Assembly (NCBI GenBank): GCA_036365455.1
Contig: JAWQUS010000022.1
Coordinates: forward strand, 3,658,001-3,722,000
Length of the DNA: 64,000 nt
Direction of reading: 5' to 3'
DNA from: Macrosoma leucophasiata
Lineage: Eukaryota; Arthropoda; Insecta; Lepidoptera; Hedylidae
In this document: positions 53,501 to 62,500 of the stretch, piece after piece
Layout: every line of letters begins with the position of its first letter
Numbering within the stretch: position 1 is the first letter of the stretch
Position numbers and translations under genes: made by a program
Notes under the pieces: generated by a model
What the model was told of the DNA's origin: nothing
The model's database searches: none
Seen by the model: the letters and a program-made list of their open reading frames with translations, nothing else

Positions 53501-56500
53501 GTTTTTCGGGTCAAGAAATCGATTTATTTAGATTCCAGGTCCAAGAAAAGCTCGGTTCTAAGTTAATAATAAATTTTCTTCATAACCGACGACTAACGCC
53601 ATCTATTGATGAATAGAAGAACCATTAGTCTACTAACGTGAGTCGTATTTTTAGCAAAGAAGAAGTGTTTGATTTGAGGTTAGACCAAAAAAATCAATTG
53701 TTTTTTATGCAATTCATACTAAAAATAATTTTCAAAAATCGCTACGGAGCGATGCTCGGTCAACCAGGTACTTTAATATTAAATAAAATTAAAATAGAAT
53801 AAAGATAATGTGAACGTCTATGGCATATATATATATTTGCATATAAACACATACCCAATGCAAATACCCATCAACAGCTTAATATCGTGATAGAAAATAA
53901 CACCCGCAAATCACAACAGACCAGTCCCCACAATCAGCACCCGTCCACGAGTATGACGCATGTGGCAGCCATTGCTGTCCTCGACCATTTTGAAGGGAAG
54001 TGAACAACCCGTCACACGACGCCGCCGAAGGCAAAGACATTTTTGGTGGAGCTCCAGTGACGCAGCTCGCGGGCGCACGCACCACCGCATTACCTAATAT
54101 ACTTGCCGCTAAATGGTAGTATAGTGTTCTTCCTGACCGGAGCACTATCGTGTTCCGGTCAGGCTCTGTAATTTCCGGCACAGAGGCATAACACCTAATG
54201 CCTGAGGAGTGGCAGCGCATCTGCATTTTGACCTCTGGTCATTGTGTAGGTGTCTATAGGCTGCAGTCATCACTAAACATCAATGTGAACTGCATGCTTG
54301 TTTGCCACTTTCATTACATTAAAAAAAAGACATTGTGTTACAGCGTGAAGGACACGTTACAGCCTCTGGTTCCAACTATGTAAAATGGGCAGAAATGACA
54401 TTGTTACGGCCTTGAGACTTCGTTCTGGTCATATACCACTGAACAGCTTTGCTTTCATGATGGGTAAAGTCAACTCTCCAAATTGCACTACATGTGGCAT
54501 CGTAGAAGATGTTTACCATATTCTTATGGAATGTTCACGGAGCAAGTCTCAACGCTGTAACTAGAACAGATAAAAATGTTGGTATTTGTAATACCATCTT
54601 ATCTCTACCTCTATGTGAAGAGGCTAAAAGCTTATACAAATTGGCTCGTTCAGTTATGAACGAGCGCAATTAATTCAGTGTTCTTTGCATAGTTCTTATT
54701 TTTTATATTGTAATATTTTGTTACGTTGGTTGTTCAGTATAAGGTTTTGTAATTATGAGGGTGGCATGGTCAAAAATGATCAAACCCTCTTTAAAAAATA
54801 AAGAGAAAAAAAAAAATTGTATCCACTTACCATTTACCACTTCTGTAGCAACCGAATCGCTTTCGCACTTGAACACGTAACACGCGTAGCTTTCGTTGGT
54901 CTCGCGGCAGACGAAGCCGAAGTGGTCTTTATTGCTCCTGCCCAGGACGCAGCTGGCGACGTCCTTGAAGGCCCGATGCAGGAGTATTTGCTTGCGGTCT
55001 GGACTTATGAGACGCAGTTCTGATCTGCCGACCTGGGATACATTTTAATGGTCAAAATCAAATTTTAACTGATATGTTCTTAGCTTTTCGTGAGCTGCAC
55101 TCATTGAAATAAAACCAGTTTTCGGATTTGCCTCACGTATATCAAACTAAAATGATAATTTAAAATCGAACGAGACGTTTCGGTCGCTTTTCAGCTTCCA
55201 TGGTCTCGGGCAGACTGACGTGGTATTTGTCTGACAGCAGTTTGAAAAATTATTATGTTCAGCTACCTCCATCTATTTCGCAAACGTCTTGCGTAGCGTT
55301 CAGGATTAACACAAAAGTTACTAATTGTATCTTGAGGTCTTACAGGAGGAGACCACGGAAGCTGAAAAGCGACCGAAACGTGGGGTTCGATTTTAAATAA
55401 TCATTTTAGTTTAATATACGCGAGATAAATCCGAAAACTAGTTTCATTTCAAATGTTTACTGGTTTTAATAAGGATTTAAAACGTAACTTCGCACTTCAC
55501 TGTAATCCTCGAAGGGTTAGGCAGAGGTAAATGCATGCATTCAAGCATATATGCAAACACCCACGATTCGCCGGTTACGTTTTGGCCCGTGTAACAGTTG
55601 GCGAGCCTGTCGACATCGCCGGACACATTACCAAACTTCGAGGTTCTGGGAAATTACCAGAAAATGGAACAATCCCAATAGAAGCAGAGATAAAGGACTT
55701 CACACCATTATCTCTGATAAACCCTACCCGGGAATCGAACCCAAGCCCCCTGCGTAGTACTACTACTACGCAGGGGTCTTGGGTTCGATTCCCGGGCTGT
55801 TAATATGTGGCAGTTAATAAAGATTGAATAGAATAAATGTTTCCCAAATTTTTCGCAATAACGATTTTTTATGCGAGTGAACTTTAGAAAATAAAGAAAA
55901 ATGAAAAGAAAATATCGAAGTAAATTTTTCCTTTCCAATTTTCTTTATTTTCTAAAAAAAAACTATTTTCAGTAATATCGTAGATAAAAACTTACTTGAA
56001 ACAACATAGTCCTATTCTGCTCTCCAATCAACTGTGCTAGCGGGGTCTTCAAATTCAATGTCCCTATCGACGCAGAGCGGTCTCTCAAAAACGGTTTATT
56101 TTCCGGCATTCTCTTATCATCTCTATTTATAGACTCATTTGATCCTTTTAACTCTTCAAACGCCAAAGTTCTATGTAAAGGATCTTTAGAACTATTCGTT
56201 TTTTGATTGGAATCTTTTAAACTTGCAAAAAGATTAGCTTTATCATCGAAATTACCATCTTTACTATCATATTTAAACGGATTAACTTTGTCTTCTGGTG
56301 TACTTTTTCTAGAGTCTGCATTTTGACAGAATTGAGTGATGGATGATGCGGTTTCTGATATAATTGATTGTATATCTTCATTTTTTTCTTCGTCCTCTTT
56401 AAGTATGGCCAAATTGTTTTTAGTTTTTTGCGGTACATTTAGTATAAGGACGGATGGTTCTAGCGGTGTTTGGGTAGGTTTTCTAATGTTTTCCATTCGC

Positions 56501-59500
56501 GACTTTGTAAATACATCGAATTCTTTGTCGACTTCGTGTGAGTCTGGTTTTAGGTTTTCAGCGCTTTTCCAAGCGCTGCTTTTGTCTGGTTCGAGAGGCG
56601 TTGTGCTAGGTATGAGCGCGGCTCTCGGGAAGTCATTATCTTTCAAGTTTTCAGTCGAGTCCGCATTGTATATTGAGGACTGGAAGAAATGTTATATTTT
56701 AAATAAACTTAAGCTTTCGGAGATTTTATGGAAAAATGTCTATTGATAAGTAACAAAAAATTTCCAGGTACAATAATGTAATAATGTACGTAAGGGGTTA
56801 TGGTTTGGGTAGAGGCGTGTGGTGCTCTTGTTTTATTTCATTTTCTTTGTGTATTTTTGAGTTATATAAAAAAAAATAAAGTTGGTGGCATTTTGGTTGA
56901 TATAGGCTTATTACAGTGCCCGTGTATAGTGAAATAGAATGACAGTGTGGGTGTCTATAGGCTGTAGTCATCACTTAACATCAATGTGAACTGCATGCTT
57001 GTTATTTACTTCGATTGCATAAAAAAAAAAAAAAAAAAACAGTGCGAAAACACGTCCTTTCGGGTTGCCCAAAACTTCATTGTAAATGTTCTGGTAAAGT
57101 AGCCATCGCTATACTCGAATTACTGACTGTGACTCTGACTGACGGACTGATAAATTGACTGACTGACACTGACTTTTACGCTGCTTATTACGAATACGAA
57201 ATATCGTTTTACTTGCTACACTGCGACACTGCCATTAAGCGTAAAAGCAATGCCGTAACATAAATAAAAAAAAAGTTTTGACTAATACCAGTCTGTCAGT
57301 GCTTACGTCAGCAGTGTGCAACAGAGATAACGCTCTAGGAAGTCGAAACGAACCGATCGTCTCGTTCGCGGGCTCGATGTGCAATATTAATTGTCGAGTA
57401 CTGTAACAACAGTTGAGCGCGCATGGCCCGGCGGCTGGTGTAGATCATAAGCGATCTACTCGGTTAAGCACTACGGGCGCGGTCGGGTAGTGTGATGGGT
57501 GACCGCTAGTGGCAAATTAAATGCGCGTTGCCGTGCTTCCGAGAGCACGTTAAGCCGTCGGTCCCGGTTGCTACCGATAGATAGCAGTCGTTAAACCGTG
57601 TCGTAGGCCTTATGGGCGGTTTGAAAACATCCGACAGCGGTTTTTTTTTTTTTTTTTTTTTTTTTGGCCTCTAACCCACCCATCTCCACCAATCCGCATT
57701 GGAGCAGCGTGGTGGAGTAAGCTCCAGGCCTCCCCCCCCTCCCAAAAAAAGCGTGCCCAGCAGTGGGACGTATAATGGGTTGCCGTTATATACTGTAACA
57801 ACATACCCCAGTGGAAGACAGAAGACTATGCCGTCGTTGATTCTTGATTTTGTCAGCCTCGTGTTGAGCAAACTTGGTAAGGGCATCGTCTATCAGAGTT
57901 TCGGGCACTTTCCTTTGTGATATCCTCACTTTGCCGATGTATAGAACCTGAAATCAATACATATGTAAAGAAAACAATAAGTGTTTTTATATTATTTCGC
58001 ATTAACACATGCTTGTGAAATATATTTATTTTAAAGAAAAATGGAAAGAAAAATTTCACTTCAGGCGAGACTCGAACTCGCGGCCACTGGGAATCTAGTC
58101 CAGCCGCTCTTCCAACTGAGCTACCGAAGTCCTGCCCGATTTGTCAAATCTTTCCTTCACATTTATTGCATTGCCTTATGGTGGCAGTAGCGCCATTTAT
58201 TGCCACACTATGCTAGTTAGGCAACCGATACAATAAACTTTGCAGTTTATTAAATGTCGTAAGGAAGTCGCTTTCACCCTTAATAATTGTTTTTATATTA
58301 TTTCGCATTAACACATGCTTGTGAAATATATTTTAAAGAAAAATGGAAAGAAAAATTTGACTTCAGGCGAGACTCGAACTCGCGGCCACTGAGAATCTAG
58401 TCCAGCCGCTCTTCCAACTGAGCTTCTTCGGTAGCCAGTCAAAGTCATATTTTTCTTTCCATTTTTCTTTAAAAGAAAACAATAAGGTTTTATTTAGTTA
58501 TGTGTTTAATACTGCCGCGCTATGGTCAGTTAGCTATTTTAAAAAGAGACTTTGAGTTGCTGTCTGAATTAAATTATATTTGACTAGCGGCCCGCCCCGG
58601 CTGCGCGGTGCAATGTTGCCTACCCTCTCTTATTCGTCTTAGCGTGATGATTATACATATATATATAGCCTAAAGTCTTCCTCGATATCTTTTATAGTTT
58701 AGGCAGCGTTCGCAAAATAAGTAACTTTTCTGGTTGATTTTTTACACCTTGTGTCTGAAAAACCCAAATATCTTACGAAACCCTATTTTTTCCAAAATAA
58801 AATATAGCCTATGTTACCTGTGGATAATGTAGCTTTCGAATAGAGAAATAAACTATAAAAGATATTCCTCGATATCTTTTATAGTTTAGGCAGCGTACGC
58901 AAAATAAGTAACTTTTCTGGTTAATTTTTTACACCTTGTGTCTGAAAAACCCAAATATCTAACGGAACCCTATTTTTTCCAAAATAAAATATAGCGTATG
59001 TTACCCGTGGATAATGTAGCTTTCGAATAGTGAAAGAATTTATAAAATCGGTCCAGTAGTTATTGAGACTATTCATTACAAACAAACATACAAAAAAATA
59101 TTACCTCTTTTTAATATTAGTTTAGATTGTAAAAAAAAATAATGAATAGATAGACCCGAAAATAAGGGCTTTAAATGTTGTTTCTTTTATTTACAGAAAC
59201 GCAATCGAGTCTTTGTTTTTCAATTGAATAGAATTGATATAATTGTACATATAAAAGTAAAAATCGAGTATCTGTACATTGTATTTTTCCAAAACTGATA
59301 GGAACCGATTCAAGAAAAGTAACAAAAAAAAAACATTTTTTGGAATTTTTGTCTGTCTGTCTGTCTGGTACGTTATAGCTTCGAAACTAATCAATGTATT
59401 TGAACGTCGTTATTAGGAGCATTGTAAAAAAATTGTTTCGTCAAAATCGGTTTAGGAAAACAGAAGTTACTTAACATCATTGACGACCCGGTTAGTCCAG

Positions 59501-62500
59501 CGGTGTGAGATGACCGTTTGATTCGTAGGGTCGCGGGTTCGATCCCCGCACCGGGACAAATATTTGTATGGCCTACAGATATTTGTTTCGGTTCTGGGTG
59601 TTTGTGTATGTGTTGCTTGTGTACAACGGCACCCACGACACAGGTTTATACCTACTGTGGGGCTGTGAGTGTAAGCATATTTTTTTTTTAATCAATGTGA
59701 ACTGCATGCTTGTTTGCCACTTCCATTACATGAAAAAAAGCCACGCTTGGCATGCGGATTGGCAATCGCAGTAGGAGTAGTTTTATCGCAGGACGCTGCT
59801 GCCTATCTTCCGTTATTGCGCTTACTATCCTATTGTAATGGTACAACCGCCATTGTTCGGTTGACTGACTGCACTATTGGAAGAATTCTCTACCAGTAGA
59901 AGAAAACTCTTCCGCTATTGGGCGGTCGGGTCGACATTGTATAATACATACCTCGAAGAAATGAGAGTCAGACAGGGAGAGATCCGCGCAGAGGGAAGTC
60001 AGCGCTGATGCGTTGCTGATACTCTTCACCAGCCCTGAAGAAGTATCGTTGGTCCTGGGAAAAAAAATCAATTCAATTAAATTTCAAGTACATGGGACCC
60101 TTCGGCTTATTTCGGGTCTCTCCCTTCGGCTTAATCCGCCTGCCAAGCGTGGCGATTATGACATAGCAATTTGGAAATTATATCTCAATGGTGCCATGAC
60201 TATGGAATTACGGTTAACATTTCTAAGTGTCAAGCCATTATCTTGGGCAGTAAGTATTTTATTAATAAGATTGACATGTTTGCTTTACCGCCGATATTAT
60301 ACAACGGGTTGTTTATTCCTTTCTCGCCATCTGTCAAAGATTTAGGCCTTTACCTTGATTCCACTCTGAGTTGGAATAAACAAATTAGCAATGTAAGCAA
60401 TATTGTTACATCTTCGCTGCGGTCCTTATATAGGTTTAAAAACTTTTTGCCACCCAGTACCAAAAAACTTCTGGTTCAAGCTCTTATATTGCCCGTTATT
60501 GACTATGCAGACGTTTGCTGTTCTGACTTATCCCAGGTGCACTTGAACAAATTGGATCGACTTCTCAATAACTGCATTCGTTTCATTTTTGGTCTCCGCA
60601 AATTCGATCACATTTCATCATTTCGCTCCAAATTAAAATGGCTTACAATCCGCCAGAGAAGATCTGTCAGGACACTTTCCTTACTGTTCAACGTTATTAA
60701 TGATCCATGTTCTCCCAATTATCTTAGTATACATTTTCAAAAATTGGGCATCTCACATAACCTTAATCTCCGTTCTTCGGAAAATCTTACCCTTGGTATT
60801 CCTCTTCACAACACTTGTTTTATTTCTAACTCATATACCGTTTCGGCAATAAAACTTTGGAACGCGCTTCCCGTGAATATCAGGAAATCAACCTGCAAGT
60901 ACTCATTTAAGCGGCAAGTTCGGGAACTTTATCTCAATGCGGTTGGCTAGTAGTTTGGCAAGTCTGACATTCTATTATTTATTATTGTGATATATATATG
61001 TAGACATTTTTTTTGTATAGGTTTACTGTATATTAGTCCATGTATGTAATATTATATATTAGTATGTATTAGTATATATATATTTTAATTCAGCAACGTA
61101 ACTATTTATAGGTACATATCTATTTTAAATATAAATACTTATATTATGTGTATGTTTACTATTATATGTAGGTATATAAATATATTATTTGATTAATGAT
61201 AATATTTTTAGCTGTCCCTCATATTTTCACTTTTGTACCATTGCTGCACCTACTTCGTCGATATCCTCACTACCCGAAGGTTGACTGGTAGAAAACGCCT
61301 AGTGGCGTTAAGTCCGCCTTATGTATAATTTCTGTGCATACATAAAAGAATAAATAAATAAATAAATAAATATTCTCCCACAATGACGCGCAACACTATT
61401 GTGGCCGTCTTTCGAGAAGGCTTTGGACGTCTTTTTTTTTTCTTTGTAATAAAAGTGGAAAACAAGCATGCAGTTCACATTTATGTTAAGTGATGACTGC
61501 AGCCTATAGACACCCACACAATGATCAGAGGTCAAAATGCAGATGCGCTGCCACTCCTGAGGCATTAGATGTTATGCTTCTGTGCCGGCAATTACAGGGC
61601 CGTACATTACCACCTGACCGGAACACGATAGTGCTGAACACTACCATTTAGCGGCAAGTATATTAGGTAATGCGGTGGTGCCTACGCCCGCGAGCTCCGT
61701 CACTGGAGCTCTACCACCGTCTTTCGGCTGGAATGATGATTTACGAGTATTTAGGTACATTCAGATAATTTTACATTTCTAATAACGGCCCGGCTTCGCG
61801 CGGAATCTATGTTACCTACCCTCTCCTATTAATCTTAGCGACGATGTGATGTGAAATTCTTATCCTAAGTGTTCCTCGATAAATGAACTATTTAACACTT
61901 GTTTTTTTTTTTTTAATTGGGTTAGTAGTTCCAGAGATAAGCGTGTTCGAGCAAACAAACCAACTCTTTAGTTTTATAATATTACCCCCTTATTCATAAA
62001 CGTATTTTAGCTAAAGTGTTGCTAATCTCTCCTTTGTCTTTTTCTATCCTGCACATTTGACAGGCCATGACCAAATAGGTCGAGTTCTGTCTGATGGTGG
62101 GGTCAAAAGTCTTAGGAATCGGCGTGCATGTATGAAGAGAATGATGAAGGTAGACGAGGCACGAGAGGTTTGTCCGAACCGGGATGTCTGGCGCTCTACA
62201 CTCTCTGCCTACCCCGTTAGGGACCTGGCGTGAAGATTCATACATACATACATACACATTTGACAATGCAACTGACAAAGACAAAACATTCTATAGCTAA
62301 AACGTATCTTATGTAGCACGTTTATGAATAAGGGGGTTAGTATATATTTTATAGGGCTGTCCAAAAAAATGGGTTTAACAACGATCTCTCATTATAAACT
62401 TATTGATTCCAGTAAATTCATAACAGGAACAGTAATATTAGGTTACAATCGTAGCGAACTCAATTATAACTTCAAACTTCCTGCATCGTATCTGGCGTGC

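Noticed and set aside
59482..59560. tRNA gene
   Set aside because: A- and B-box sequences are present but the acceptor stem does not pair and the unit continues into a SINE body; the same applies to the heads at 18563, 29840, 48500, 52937 and 58060.
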